From Pedobacter sp. MR2016-24 (lineage in GTDB: Bacteria; Bacteroidota; Bacteroidia; Sphingobacteriales; Sphingobacteriaceae), in contig NZ_JAPIVO010000004.1 in NCBI RefSeq assembly GCF_026239655.1, positions 620,001 through 684,000 of the forward strand: DNA of 64,000 nt, read 5' to 3'. Made by a program: the position numbers and the translations under genes. Each line of letters begins with the position of its first letter. Position 1 is the stretch's first letter. This document shows positions 43,910-52,829 of this stretch, in pieces. The notes beneath the pieces are model-generated. The model saw only the letters and a program-made list of their open reading frames with translations, was not told the DNA's origin and searched no databases.

Positions 43910-43917
43910 CAAATGTA
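43910..43917 (-). promoter_or_regulatory. -7 promoter element of the VOC gene
   Basis: TACATTTG on the minus strand, exact match to TAnnTTTG. It places the transcript start about 30 bases before the ATG at 43872. Confidence 0.45.
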
Positions 43918-44015
43918 ACAGGCAGATGAAAACAACGTGAGTCCTGAATCAGACATTAAAAGGGAGTAATTGCGACAATCATATGCTGCTGACATACTGT
44001 TGTCATTGGATCCTT

Positions 44016-44023
44016 TAATTTTG
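44016..44023 (+). promoter_or_regulatory. -7 promoter element of the GyrI-like gene
   Basis: TAATTTTG, exact match to TAnnTTTG, 19 bases before the ATG at 44042. It lies after the earlier in-frame ATG, supporting the later start. Confidence 0.4.
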
Positions 44024-44041
44024 GGGAATAATAACAACCAT

Positions 44042-44497
44042 ATGAATGATCAAAAGATAAATGCCTTTACTATTATCGGCCTTGCTGTAAGAACTGCAAA
44101 TGGCAAAGGACAGGCGGAGACAGATATACCTGCGCTTTGGAACAGATTTATGTCTTCACAAGCCGCAGATCAGATTCCGGGGAAAACAGATGATACGTTG
44201 TATTGTGTATATACTGACTATGAGAAAGACCATACTGCGCCCTATACGGTAATTCTGGGCTGTCGGGTGCATTCCATAGACCAGCTTCCTGAAGGTATGA
44301 CGAGCGTGAGCATCAAAGCCGGCAACTATGTTGAATTTACAGCAAAGGGCAATATTATGGAAGGTATAGTCTACCATACCTGGCTGGACATTTGGGCATC
44401 TGGTCTGGACCGGGCTTATGAAACAGATTTTGAAGTATACGGACCAAAAGCGCAGGATCCGGGAAACGCTGAAGTACCTGTATTTATAGGGGTCTGA
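44042..44497 (+). CDS. GyrI-like / effector-binding domain protein
   Basis: A 151-residue single-domain protein of the GyrI-like small-molecule-binding fold (AraC effector-binding, SOUL-related). Signs are INAFTIIGLAVRTANGKGQA, IPALWNRFMSS, the strand YTVILGCRVHSIDQLPEGM and the end DRAYETDFEVYG. The ATG at 44042 is preferred because a -7 element lies just before it; an earlier ATG at 43970 would add 24 residues. Such proteins are often stand-alone ligand binders that change a regulator or an enzyme. Its partner is not evident here. Confidence 0.85.
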   Translation: MNDQKINAFTIIGLAVRTANGKGQAETDIPALWNRFMSSQAADQIPGKTDDTLYCVYTDYEKDHTAPYTVILGCRVHSIDQLPEGMTSVSIKAGNYVEFTAKGNIMEGIVYHTWLDIWASGLDRAYETDFEVYGPKAQDPGNAEVPVFIGV

Positions 44498-44524
44498 TCA
44501 TTGGCCGGATCGACCAGTAGTCTT

Positions 44525-45733
44525 TTATTCCGCTTTTAATCTTGTAATGGCAAACATCACAATGGCAGACAATACCGTCAGTACAAAATAACTTGCGCCC
44601 AGATTGAATTCATCCTTTGCGGGCAGAAAACTGATGATGGCATAACTGAAAAACGACACAATTACATAAGTAATTCCACCCGTTAAGCCCCCAGCTATGC
44701 CCGCATTTGTCGGGAATTTAGTCAGGCAGAAAGTGAAATAGTTATTGAATACATATCCGGCAGTAGCGTGAATAATGAAGGCGAAAAAGATAAGTGAATA
44801 CAGGTTGGAAATATAATGGATACTTGCCAGCATAGCGATGACAAAAATGGCCTGCAATACCAGGTTAATGACCATTTTGCGCATGAATGGACGATTGATT
44901 GTTGCTTTGCCGGCAAAGCCGCCAACCATCCAGGCAAATCCCAGTACCAATGAACTGTATCCCGCAACAATGGGCGACAATCCAAGGTTATGCTCGATGA
45001 TGAAAGGGCCGGTCATATTGTAAATCATTACCATACAATAAGCCAGGCCAAGCATCACTATTCCCAGGGTGAAACTGGTTGTTTTTAACATCGTTGTATA
45101 AACGCCAGTGATGCTCTTGAAGTGAAATACAGTACGGTGTTTTAGCGTCTCGCCACTGTAAATCAATTCCAGTATCACCATCAGCACGGCTAATCCGGCA
45201 AGAAAGTAAAAGTTAGATTCCCAGCCAAATAGAGTTTGCAGGTAACCACCCAGAAAGGGAGCAACAATTGGTCCGGTAGACCATATAATAGAAAACAAAC
45301 TTAAATAATGTTTGAGTTGATCTCCGGAATAGATGTCTACGAAAAATGCTCTTTTAGCCACGATAATTGCACCTACAGTTAATCCGTGAATAATCCGCAT
45401 CAGGTAGATCAGGTAAATATCATGCGTCGTAGCGATGACCAGACTTGCTATTGCAAAAATAACCAGCGCTGCCTGACTAATTTTATAACGGCCAAAGCTA
45501 TCCAGAATACTCCCTATAAACAACTGTGATACACCGTAACTGATCAAAAAAAGACTCAGTGTAAGCTGCACATCGATGCTGCTCACATGTAATGTTCCTG
45601 CCATAGCAGGCAATGAGGGGATATAGATATCTGTTGCAAATCCAGAGAGCGGTAATAAGGCAAAGGCTAGTATTGTAGAAATTCCCTGGTGTTGTGGTTT
45701 TAAAGAATTGGATCTCTCCGGACTGGTAGTCAT
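44525..45733 (-). CDS. Bcr/CflA family drug resistance MFS transporter
   Basis: A 12-helix DHA1-type exporter of about 402 residues. The first helix and its motif (LLPLSGFATDIYIPSLPAMA) match the Bcr/CflA family, with the loop motif LDSFGRYKISQAAL in the usual place and ATHDIYLIYLMRIIHGLTVGAI as the next helix. The chosen start at 45733 drops a five-residue extension. Members export drugs such as bicyclomycin and chloramphenicol; the substrate here is unknown. Confidence 0.9.
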   Translation of the reverse strand: MTTSPERSNSLKPQHQGISTILAFALLPLSGFATDIYIPSLPAMAGTLHVSSIDVQLTLSLFLISYGVSQLFIGSILDSFGRYKISQAALVIFAIASLVIATTHDIYLIYLMRIIHGLTVGAIIVAKRAFFVDIYSGDQLKHYLSLFSIIWSTGPIVAPFLGGYLQTLFGWESNFYFLAGLAVLMVILELIYSGETLKHRTVFHFKSITGVYTTMLKTTSFTLGIVMLGLAYCMVMIYNMTGPFIIEHNLGLSPIVAGYSSLVLGFAWMVGGFAGKATINRPFMRKMVINLVLQAIFVIAMLASIHYISNLYSLIFFAFIIHATAGYVFNNYFTFCLTKFPTNAGIAGGLTGGITYVIVSFFSYAIISFLPAKDEFNLGASYFVLTVLSAIVMFAITRLKAE

Positions 45734-45884
45734 TAAATATGGTGTCAATTTTGAATGGCCAAAGGTAGTTTTTATGAAGAGCTAAGACGGCCTGTTAAAG
45801 AACATGTTTGTGTAAAGTTCCGCCAGATTCACATTTCTTATCTCTAAAGCTGGTTATATTCGTTTATCAATTTATGAATTCAAT

Positions 45885-46595
45885 ATGGAAGCACATACTC
45901 AGGATACAGCATATCACGAACTTAAAGTTTACACTTTTAAGAATGAGACACAGCAAGAACTTGTTACCAATTTTTATACTGTAGCCATACCAGCATATAA
46001 CCGCGCAGGTGTTAAAAATGTCGGCGTTTTTACCGAACTGGAACCAGTCGGCCAGACAAAATTGTATGTCCTTATTCCCTATCAAAGCATTGCACATTTC
46101 GCGGCAGTAAATGCTCAACTGGAAAATGATGCTGCATATCAGCAGGAAGGTGAGTTTTATCTGAAGGCTCCGCCACTAGAGCCAGCTTACGAAAGAATAG
46201 AAAGTTCACTGATGCAGGCTTTTAAAGGGTTTCCGGAGCTCGTTGTGCCTTACAAACAAACCCGGATTTTTGAATTGCGTCAGTACCAGAGCCCGACTGA
46301 ATCGGCCGGCAAAAAGAAAATAGAAATGTTCAATGAACAGGGAGAGATAGACATTTTCAAACGTCTTAATTTTAATCCCGTATTCTGGGGGGAAACCGTT
46401 ATCGGGCTGCAGATGCCGAATCTGACCTATATGATCACTTTTGACGATCTGGCTGCTAAAGATGCACAATGGGCCAGATTTATAGATGATCCGGAATGGA
46501 AAAAGATCAGTGTAGCAGATGGATACTCCAATGAGGAACTACTCAATGAGATTGTATCTACGCTTTTAATTCCTGTAGCTCACTCTCAGATTTAG
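45885..46595 (+). CDS. NIPSNAP family protein
   Basis: A 236-residue protein with two ferredoxin-like halves. The C-terminal half (RIFELRQYQSPTESAGKKKIEMF, then FNPVFWGETVIGLQMPNLTYMITFDD) is a good NIPSNAP match; the N-terminal half repeats the fold with more divergence. It has no signal peptide. The function of bacterial NIPSNAP proteins is unknown. It is followed 27 bases later by an aldo/keto reductase on the same strand, so the two are probably cotranscribed. Confidence 0.9.
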   Translation: MEAHTQDTAYHELKVYTFKNETQQELVTNFYTVAIPAYNRAGVKNVGVFTELEPVGQTKLYVLIPYQSIAHFAAVNAQLENDAAYQQEGEFYLKAPPLEPAYERIESSLMQAFKGFPELVVPYKQTRIFELRQYQSPTESAGKKKIEMFNEQGEIDIFKRLNFNPVFWGETVIGLQMPNLTYMITFDDLAAKDAQWARFIDDPEWKKISVADGYSNEELLNEIVSTLLIPVAHSQI

Positions 46596-46622
46596 TAAAA
46601 CTATCAAGAAATAATAAACACA

Positions 46623-47669
46623 ATGGAATATAGACAACTAGGAAATTCGGGCCTTAGAGTGCCGGTGTTGAGTTTTGGTACCGCTACCTTCGGTGGTAGC
46701 AATGAGTTTTTCAAAGCATGGGGCAGCACCCAGGTAGATGAGGCCACGCGTATGGTTAACCTCTGCCTGGACGCAGGTGTTAATCTTTTTGATACAGCTA
46801 ATGTATATTCTGCCGGGGCTGCCGAAGAAATTTTAGGCAAAGCTATTGCCGGATTAAGGGATAAGGTACTGGTATCTACCAAAGCTACTTTTCCACTGGG
46901 TGAAGGCATCAACGACTATGGATCTTCGCGTATTCATTTGGTAAAATCCTGTGAAGACAGTCTCAAAAGACTGGGAACTGATCATATTGATATTTATCAT
47001 ATGCATGGTTTTGATGGCAATACCCCCATGGATGAAACGCTGAAAGCTTTAGATCATTTAGTACAGAGCGGTAAAATACGTTATATTGCCTGTTCCAATT
47101 TTTCCGGATGGCACCTGATGAAATCACTCTCTATTTCGGAGCGCCATGGTTGGGCAAAATACATTGCGCACCAGGTATATTACTCGCTGCTGGACAGGGA
47201 CTTTGAATGGGAACTGATGCCTTTAGGTATTGAGGAACAGATCGGTGCGATGGTATGGAGTCCTTTGGCGAGTGGAAAGCTGAGTGGTAAGTACCGCAGA
47301 GATCAGCCTTACCCTACAGATGCACGTGTAGCACAGGGAGGTAGTCCTGTAGCATCCATTTCAACAGATGATGCGCGACTTTATGATATCGTTGACGTAT
47401 TGGATCAGCTGGTGGAAGAAACAGGGAAAACCGCAGCACAGATTTCATTGAACTGGGTGTTACAGCGACCAACAGTGGCCAACGTAATTATTGGTGCCAG
47501 GAATGAAGAGCAGCTCAAGCAGAATCTTGGTGCAGTAGGCTGGAACTTAACCACAGATCAGGTGAAGAGACTGGATAAAGTGAGTGAAATTCGTCCTGCT
47601 TACCCATACTGGCACCAGCGTCAGTTCCCGATGTTAAACAATTCACCAAAATTATACGGTAAGAGCTAA
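46623..47669 (+). CDS. aldo/keto reductase
   Basis: A 348-residue reductase of the AKR superfamily in its longer YajO-like form. The first strands read GNSGLRVPVLSFGTATFGGSN; catalytic residues are Asp and Tyr in NLFDTANVYSAGAAEE, Lys in VSTKATF and His in YHMHGFD. The cofactor end is NWVLQRPTVANVIIGARNEEQL. It follows the NIPSNAP gene by 27 bases and ends in front of a strong terminator. It is not closely related to the shorter AKR at 31665. Confidence 0.93.
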   Translation: MEYRQLGNSGLRVPVLSFGTATFGGSNEFFKAWGSTQVDEATRMVNLCLDAGVNLFDTANVYSAGAAEEILGKAIAGLRDKVLVSTKATFPLGEGINDYGSSRIHLVKSCEDSLKRLGTDHIDIYHMHGFDGNTPMDETLKALDHLVQSGKIRYIACSNFSGWHLMKSLSISERHGWAKYIAHQVYYSLLDRDFEWELMPLGIEEQIGAMVWSPLASGKLSGKYRRDQPYPTDARVAQGGSPVASISTDDARLYDIVDVLDQLVEETGKTAAQISLNWVLQRPTVANVIIGARNEEQLKQNLGAVGWNLTTDQVKRLDKVSEIRPAYPYWHQRQFPMLNNSPKLYGKS

Positions 47670-47735
47670 ATTAATTTATACGCTGCACAATATTTAACGA
47701 TTTGATTCGTCTTTATATGGAGAGCGTTAATTTAG

Positions 47736-47774
47736 AAAAAGCGGAAAAGGACGGATGTGCCATTTCCGCTTTTT
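47736..47774 (+). terminator. Rho-independent terminator after the AKR gene
   Basis: A 12-bp stem of AAAAAGCGGAAA (47736 to 47747) and TTTCCGCTTTTT (47763 to 47774) with a 15-base loop, followed by CATTTTTAT. It sits between two convergent genes and can serve both strands. Confidence 0.9.
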
Positions 47775-47825
47775 CATTTTTATCCTTTTGTTGTGCGCTG
47801 TTTGTATTTCAGACCACCGTTTAAT

Positions 47826-48515
47826 TTAAAAGCTGATCAGCTTTTGAATACTATAAATAGATACTTCGCTACGCAGCTCAAAGCCCAGATCTTTATATAC
47901 CTTGACAGCACGCTCATTGTCGGCTCTTACGTGTAAGAAAGCAATATTCCCGTTTTGCTGTATAAGCCTGATCTGGTTTTGTAACAGCATTCTTGCATAA
48001 CCTTTACCCGAATGGGCGGGGTGGCAGCATACTGCACTGATTTCTGTGTAATGGAATGGATGCATCCTGTTACCTGCCATTGCTACCAATTCATCTCCTT
48101 CAAAAATGCCGTGGTAACTTCCAAATTCAATCGTATTCGCAAAAAATGGTCCCGGTTTAGTCAGTTGTGTCAATGCAATCATTTGTGGTACATGCATGCT
48201 TTGCAGAGGAATAATTCGGACATCCATCATTACAGGCTGCATGACGGTGTTATATACCATCTGTAAACACTTCAAATGATTCAGTACTTCCCAGGGATGA
48301 GCAATAGTTAATTCAGTGGGACTGAAAAAAGCGAATGTACTTTCAGAAGGCAACATATGGTATAACTGTTCGAAGTTTTCAGCTGTCGCTTCTTTTAGCC
48401 CTACAAAAGGGGCAACGTCATTGGCGAAATGTTTTGCATTCTCAGTGCCATTTGAAAGCTCTTTATTACCAGAAATAAGTGCGTTGTAAACAGGGTTGTC
48501 GAGTATGTGTTCCAT
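47826..48515 (-). CDS. GNAT family N-acetyltransferase
   Basis: A 229-residue acyltransferase with a C-terminal GNAT domain (residues about 105 to 220). The acetyl-CoA loop is HPAHSGKGYARMLLQNQI, followed by FLHVRADNERAVKVYKDLGFE. The N-terminal half (about 100 residues) is helical and resembles the FR47-like extension found in GNAT proteins of uncertain substrate. An exact palindrome overlaps its promoter (48553 to 48571), so it is probably repressed by an unidentified regulator. Confidence 0.93.
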   Translation of the reverse strand: MEHILDNPVYNALISGNKELSNGTENAKHFANDVAPFVGLKEATAENFEQLYHMLPSESTFAFFSPTELTIAHPWEVLNHLKCLQMVYNTVMQPVMMDVRIIPLQSMHVPQMIALTQLTKPGPFFANTIEFGSYHGIFEGDELVAMAGNRMHPFHYTEISAVCCHPAHSGKGYARMLLQNQIRLIQQNGNIAFLHVRADNERAVKVYKDLGFELRSEVSIYSIQKLISF

Positions 48516-48552
48516 TTTTTAATGATTATTGCCGGATTAAGCAGCATTATAA

Positions 48553-48571
48553 TACTGGCAATTTGCCAGTA
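48553..48571. promoter_or_regulatory. 19-bp palindromic operator over the GNAT promoter
   Basis: TACTGGCAA-T-TTGCCAGTA is a perfect hyphenated dyad (48553 to 48571). On the minus strand TAAATTTG (48576 to 48583), an exact -7 element, lies directly upstream, so the palindrome covers the predicted start of transcription of the GNAT gene. This is the position of a repressor site. Confidence 0.7.
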
Positions 48572-48575
48572 CGTC

Positions 48576-48583
48576 CAAATTTA
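48576..48583 (-). promoter_or_regulatory. -7 promoter element of the GNAT gene
   Basis: TAAATTTG on the minus strand, an exact TAnnTTTG match, 61 bases before the GNAT start codon; no TTTG was seen at the usual distance. Confidence 0.5.
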
Positions 48584-48676
48584 TGATAATTCAGTTTCTG
48601 ATTTATTGTTAGACTCAATCTTTATACTAAATAATTGTATTTTGCATAATTCGCTGGTAAGCAGCAGGCATAAAAA

Positions 48677-49267
48677 ATGATGACAAAATCTATAAACGAA
48701 CTTTCAAAGGAGGAGATAGCGCAGTTATTTCCGGTTATATTAGCTAATTACGATCCTCTTTGGGCAAGGCTTTTTGTAGAAGAACAGCAACTAATTTCAA
48801 ATGCACTGGGGAAAATCGGATTGAGGATAGAACATTTTGGTAGTACCTCTATTCCAAATTTAACTGCCAAAGACACGATTGATATTTTAGTCGAAATCCC
48901 TGATGAGCAAGTTCTCAACGATGATATCATTGCACGCATGAAAAACATTGCCTATGATTTTATGTGGCAGGCAGATGGTGATCCTCCTTATATGGTTTTT
49001 GTAAAGGGTTACAATACCGATGGTGTCAAAGAGCAGACCTTTCACATCCATATGGGGCCACGTCAGCACAAATTATGGGACAGAGTTTATTTCAGAGATT
49101 ACCTGATTGCCTTTCCAGAAGTGGCCATGCAATACGAAGCTTTGAAATTAGCATTGGCACAAGAGTACAAATATGATCGTGTAGGTTATCGAATTGCAAA
49201 AACAGATTTCGTAGTCAGCGTTACCGATGAGGCCAAACAGTATTATTTGAAGCCTGGAGTTAAGTAG
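48677..49267 (+). CDS. GrpB family protein
   Basis: A 196-residue GrpB/YqkA-type nucleotidyltransferase-like protein. Hallmarks are ILANYDPLWARLFVEEQQLI, GLRIEHFGSTSIPNLTAKDTIDILVEIPD, FHIHMGPRQHKLWDRVYFRDYL. The GSTS and paired acidic residues match the polymerase beta-like active site of the family. Its substrate is unknown. It is divergent from the GNAT gene across 161 bases and followed after 64 bases by the SnoaL-like gene. Confidence 0.92.
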   Translation: MMTKSINELSKEEIAQLFPVILANYDPLWARLFVEEQQLISNALGKIGLRIEHFGSTSIPNLTAKDTIDILVEIPDEQVLNDDIIARMKNIAYDFMWQADGDPPYMVFVKGYNTDGVKEQTFHIHMGPRQHKLWDRVYFRDYLIAFPEVAMQYEALKLALAQEYKYDRVGYRIAKTDFVVSVTDEAKQYYLKPGVK

Positions 49268-49331
49268 CATCCTTATCGTAACACCAATACATAGACATAG
49301 CTAATAAATTTAATAGTAAACGGGAAATAGA

Positions 49332-49700
49332 ATGAACGCAGAAACAACGCTTAAAAATCAGGAATTAATCAGATACGCATATGCTGCTTTTAACGCCAGA
49401 GACATTGATGCCATACTAAAAGTCATGCATGCTGATGTGAAATGGTCAAGAGCATGGGAAGGTGATTATGCGAAAGGGCACGATGAAGTCAGGGCTTATT
49501 GGGAAAGGCAATGGAAAGAGATTGATCCACATGTGGTGCCGGTGGGTTTCCATGAAAGACCGGACGGCATTTTAGAAGTTGAAGTAGATCAACTGGTGAA
49601 AGATTTAGATGACAAGATTTTATTTGATGGAAAAGTGAAACATCTGCACCTCATCACAGATGGTATGATGCAGCAAATGGATATTGAGCAACCAGGATAG
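49332..49700 (+). CDS. SnoaL-like (NTF2-fold) protein
   Basis: A 122-residue NTF2-like alpha+beta barrel: an N-terminal helix pair (LIRYAYAAFNARDIDAILKVMHADVKWSRAWEGDYAKG), the pocket-forming HDEVRAYWERQWKEI and the final strand KHLHLITDGMMQQMDIEQ. Family members are small isomerases, ligand binders or unknowns. It is not closely like the broken DUF1348 gene, which is another NTF2-like branch. It follows the GrpB-type gene on the same strand. Confidence 0.88.
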   Translation: MNAETTLKNQELIRYAYAAFNARDIDAILKVMHADVKWSRAWEGDYAKGHDEVRAYWERQWKEIDPHVVPVGFHERPDGILEVEVDQLVKDLDDKILFDGKVKHLHLITDGMMQQMDIEQPG

Positions 49701-49812
49701 TTATAAGATCAATACAATTTCAATCCTTGTATTTATAAACCTTTGAGTCTGTAATGTGTTAATAGTTTGTATTGCTCAAAATATCAAATGGGCTGTTTCG
49801 ATTTCAAGATAT

Positions 49813-50571
49813 ATGCAGAAAAAGGAAATTAAACTTCAGGTAAAAAAAGAGGGTAAAAAAACCAAACGCTCTTTGAGCGGATTTATGAAGAAAGGCGATC
49901 AGGAGCAACTGCATCAATTCAGGGTCGGGATTAAAAAGTTACGTGCGGTGGCTTCGCTGATTGAGCAAACCACGGCACTGGTTCATGTTCGCACCGAACT
50001 GAAACCAATAAAACAAACCTATCAGCTTAGCGGTCAGGTGAGAGATAGTTACCTGCATGTAAAATTGGCTAAGACGCTGCCAACTACTGATAGGGAATAC
50101 CTCTCTCATGAAAAACTAGTAATGAAAAAATCCGCTCGGAAATTGCGTAAAGACCGACCTCATCATTATAAAATGTTACGTCGCGCTCAGGGGAGATTGC
50201 TGAAAAGCATTCCGAAAGTTAAAGACAAAAAGATCAGTCAATTTTACGAAATGGAACTTCTTGGGATCGGAGGATGTTTGAGCTCCAGTACCGGAGATGA
50301 GCAAATGCATGAGTGCAGAAAGCGGCTAAAAGTCTTATTATATAATCTGCCGCTGGTTGCAGCTACACTTGACATCGCTGTTAATAAAGACTATCTTCAG
50401 CAAGTGCAGAGTGTTATCGGCGACTGGCATGACCATGTGCTGGCAGCAGAACAGTTTCCTGAGCTGGGGGGGAAATCTGAAGAGTTGATGCAGGAGGTGA
50501 AGGGACTTACGGAAGATTTTTACGGGCGTGCAACTACGGTTGCCAAGTTGATAGTTCACAAAGAGGCGTAA
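49813..50571 (+). CDS. CHAD domain protein
   Basis: A 252-residue protein with the CHAD fold of paired helical bundles: basic and histidine-rich helices (EQLHQFRVGIKKLRAVASL at the N terminus and DEQMHECRKRLKVLLYNL later). The start at 49813 is chosen because the extra 19 residues upstream lack conservation. CHAD domains bind polyphosphate through these basic helices. A CYTH domain gene begins two bases after its stop, so the pair is coupled and likely acts together in polyphosphate binding or triphosphate hydrolysis. Confidence 0.9.
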   Translation: MQKKEIKLQVKKEGKKTKRSLSGFMKKGDQEQLHQFRVGIKKLRAVASLIEQTTALVHVRTELKPIKQTYQLSGQVRDSYLHVKLAKTLPTTDREYLSHEKLVMKKSARKLRKDRPHHYKMLRRAQGRLLKSIPKVKDKKISQFYEMELLGIGGCLSSSTGDEQMHECRKRLKVLLYNLPLVAATLDIAVNKDYLQQVQSVIGDWHDHVLAAEQFPELGGKSEELMQEVKGLTEDFYGRATTVAKLIVHKEA

Positions 50572-50573
50572 GT

Positions 50574-51041
50574 ATGGGCGTAGAAATCGAGCGTAAATTT
50601 TTAGTTAAAAAGGAACTTTGGGCAGCACTGGAGAAACCACTGGGCAAACACTATCGTCAGGGCTATTTGATGAACAGCGAGGATCGTGTGGTGCGTGTCA
50701 GGATTGCGGGCGACCATGGCTTTATAACGATCAAGGGTGCCGCACAAGGTATCAGCAGGTTAGAGTATGAATATGAAATACCGAAATCAGATGCGGAAGA
50801 GATGTTGGATAGGTTCCAGCCCGAAGGAACTGAAAAAATCAGGTATCGCATTCCGGAGGATAGTGGTTTAGTATGGGAAGTAGACGAATTCCTTGCTGCA
50901 AACGCAGGTCTTATTGTGGCCGAGATCGAGCTTACTGACGAAGATCAATCATTTACCCGTCCGGATTGGCTGGATCAGGAAGTGACCCATGATGAGCGTT
51001 ACGCTAATTCTAATCTGGCCTTACGGCCGATCAATTCTTAG
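50574..51041 (+). CDS. CYTH domain protein (triphosphate tunnel metalloenzyme)
   Basis: A 155-residue CYTH protein. The ExExK signature is seen in the first lines (VEIERKFLVKK), with basic residues lining the tunnel (RVRIAGDHGFITIKGA and RYRIPEDSG) and an acidic end (EIELTDEDQSF). Such enzymes hydrolyse triphosphate, or in some cases make cAMP. Being two bases after the CHAD gene it probably shares that partner; fused CYTH-CHAD proteins are common in other bacteria. Confidence 0.93.
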   Translation: MGVEIERKFLVKKELWAALEKPLGKHYRQGYLMNSEDRVVRVRIAGDHGFITIKGAAQGISRLEYEYEIPKSDAEEMLDRFQPEGTEKIRYRIPEDSGLVWEVDEFLAANAGLIVAEIELTDEDQSFTRPDWLDQEVTHDERYANSNLALRPINS

Positions 51042-51084
51042 CTATGGTGTTTCTATGTTCTAAATCAGCCGTTAATGGAACGGT

Positions 51085-51414
51085 TTATTGCCTGTATGTT
51101 TTGTGTATGACCTCTTTTACCAGTATAAAATCCTGACTGTCTTCCGGCAGTATCTGCTTTAATTCTTTGAGCATTTCGGGGAGAAATCTCGTTTTAATCG
51201 TTTTGTAAAGCACCTCAAAATCTTTAATCTCTGCCTCAATATTGATCAGCATCTCCTTGTACCTGATATGTTTATCCTGAAGTTTTATTCTTAAATTTTG
51301 TAATTCGTGGCTATCGGAATTTTCATGGCCTATCTGGGATCTGATCATTTCAAGATTGTCCAGTGCATCAATCATGTGCCCAACCTTACTATTACTAATT
51401 GCTTTTAACCCCAT
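51085..51414 (-). CDS. hypothetical coiled-coil protein
   Basis: A protein of 109 residues from the ATG at 51414 (MGLKAISNSKVGH); the open frame reaches 51447 but the extra residues seem unlikely. It is almost all helical with a heptad pattern (LQNLRIKLQDKHIRYKEMLINIEAEIKDFEVLYKTIKTRF) and no signal or membrane helix. No family is recognised. Its orientation is convergent with the CYTH gene, and a small hairpin (CCGTT/AACGG near 51070) lies between them. Confidence 0.65.
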   Translation of the reverse strand: MGLKAISNSKVGHMIDALDNLEMIRSQIGHENSDSHELQNLRIKLQDKHIRYKEMLINIEAEIKDFEVLYKTIKTRFLPEMLKELKQILPEDSQDFILVKEVIHKTYRQ

Positions 51415-51627
51415 TTCCTCATCTGTATTATCAATCTGCAAAAACACCGGGGAGAAATCCGGATTATTGTAAAATTAAAACAGGGAGATTAAAGTGGGAT
51501 TAAAAACAAATTTAAATGGAATTAAAAATATAACAGGTGATGCAAACCTTAGTTATAGATGAATCATGATGTCATTTATAATTGATGGAGCTCATCATTA
51601 GTGCTTGCATTGTACAACAATGACACT

Positions 51628-52752
51628 TTAAAAACTGAATCCTCCTGTATTTCTTTTGCGGATAGCTTCTTCAGTTTTTGGAACGAGGACGTCCAGTCCC
51701 ATGGTTAAAACCCTTTCCTGTACTTCTTCTATAACCGGGCGGAATGATTTATTATAGTCCCGGAAGGCGATCTCATAACTTCCGCCGGCCTTTTCAAAGG
51801 CATCCGCCAATGCTGCGGCACCATCAATGGCCAGCGAGCCGCCCATCCCTGCAGCGGGAGAAGCGCAGTAGCCTGCATCGCCGACCAGTGCAACCCTGCC
51901 TTTTGTCCAAGATGGCATCCTGATCTGGCAGAGTTTATCAAAATAAAACGTTTTGGAATCCATCATCTCCTGCAACAGTTCTTCGGTTCTCCAGCCTTCT
52001 CCCTTAAAATGATCCAGGATGATCTTTCTTTGCTGGGCTTCATCGCGGTAATCATATGGAATCTCCTTTGCTGAACGGAAGCACAGCACAATATCTGTCT
52101 TATTATTGTAGGCATTCAGCATGATGGCCTTATCCGGCACATTGAAAAATTGTGTGGTGTTCTCTTTGATCAGCAATTTATTGACGATAGTAATGGAAAA
52201 ATATTGGCCCAGAAAATGGGAATACTCCTGCTGGTGACCAAACCAGATTTTCCTTACTGAAGAATGGATCCCGTCACAGCCCAGTACCAGGTCAAAATGC
52301 TGCATTGAACCATCATTAAAAGTAACTTCCATATGTTCACTCGTTTCCTTCATTGAGGTAACACTGGCGTTAAAAATGAAATGGGTATCGTCTTTAACCA
52401 GCTCAAAAAGCATGTTCAGCAAGGTATTACGTTCAATTTCAAATCCTTCTTCGGTGAGCTGTTCACGTCTTTTCCTGAGTACCATTGATCCTTCGGTTAC
52501 ATCATCAGCATTTTTGAACTCCAGTAGTTCCATAGCAATACTGTTAGCTTTGATCTGCTCGAAAAGACCCATTCTTTTAACAAGATCTATCGTATTGCCC
52601 TCAATGTTTACTGGCGTTCCGCCCAATTTTATTCCTTTGCCTATTTCTACAATAGTTACTTTGTAACCTGATCTGCTCATCCAATAAGCTGAAGATAGGC
52701 CGGCAAAGCTTGCGCCGGAAATCAGTACTGTTTTTTCTGGGGATGTTTTCAT
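51628..52752 (-). CDS. FAD-dependent monooxygenase, TetX-like
   Basis: A 374-residue flavoprotein of the aromatic-ring hydroxylase/TetX type. The FAD motif at the N terminus is VLISGASFAGLSSAYWMSRSG, with GCDGIHSSVRKI (the DG motif) and GRVALVGDAGYCASPAAGMGGSLAIDG at the end (the GD motif). It lacks the first typical Gly pair of GxGxxG, reading GASFAG. TetX inactivates tetracyclines, but most such genes hydroxylate other aromatics, so resistance is not claimed. The AraC-type regulator at 52830 lies 77 bases upstream on the same strand. Confidence 0.9.
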   Translation of the reverse strand: MKTSPEKTVLISGASFAGLSSAYWMSRSGYKVTIVEIGKGIKLGGTPVNIEGNTIDLVKRMGLFEQIKANSIAMELLEFKNADDVTEGSMVLRKRREQLTEEGFEIERNTLLNMLFELVKDDTHFIFNASVTSMKETSEHMEVTFNDGSMQHFDLVLGCDGIHSSVRKIWFGHQQEYSHFLGQYFSITIVNKLLIKENTTQFFNVPDKAIMLNAYNNKTDIVLCFRSAKEIPYDYRDEAQQRKIILDHFKGEGWRTEELLQEMMDSKTFYFDKLCQIRMPSWTKGRVALVGDAGYCASPAAGMGGSLAIDGAAALADAFEKAGGSYEIAFRDYNKSFRPVIEEVQERVLTMGLDVLVPKTEEAIRKRNTGGFSF

Positions 52753-52829
52753 CTTATTTGCATTTATTGATATGCAAAGAAACGCTGTAACACAGTGATA
52801 AAAAATGGCAATATAGTGTGAGTATTGGA

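Noticed and set aside
51628..52752. Considered calling the FAD monooxygenase tetX, a tetracycline-resistance gene
   Set aside because: Family motifs support an aromatic hydroxylase but nothing proves tetracycline as the substrate; many similar genes have other substrates.
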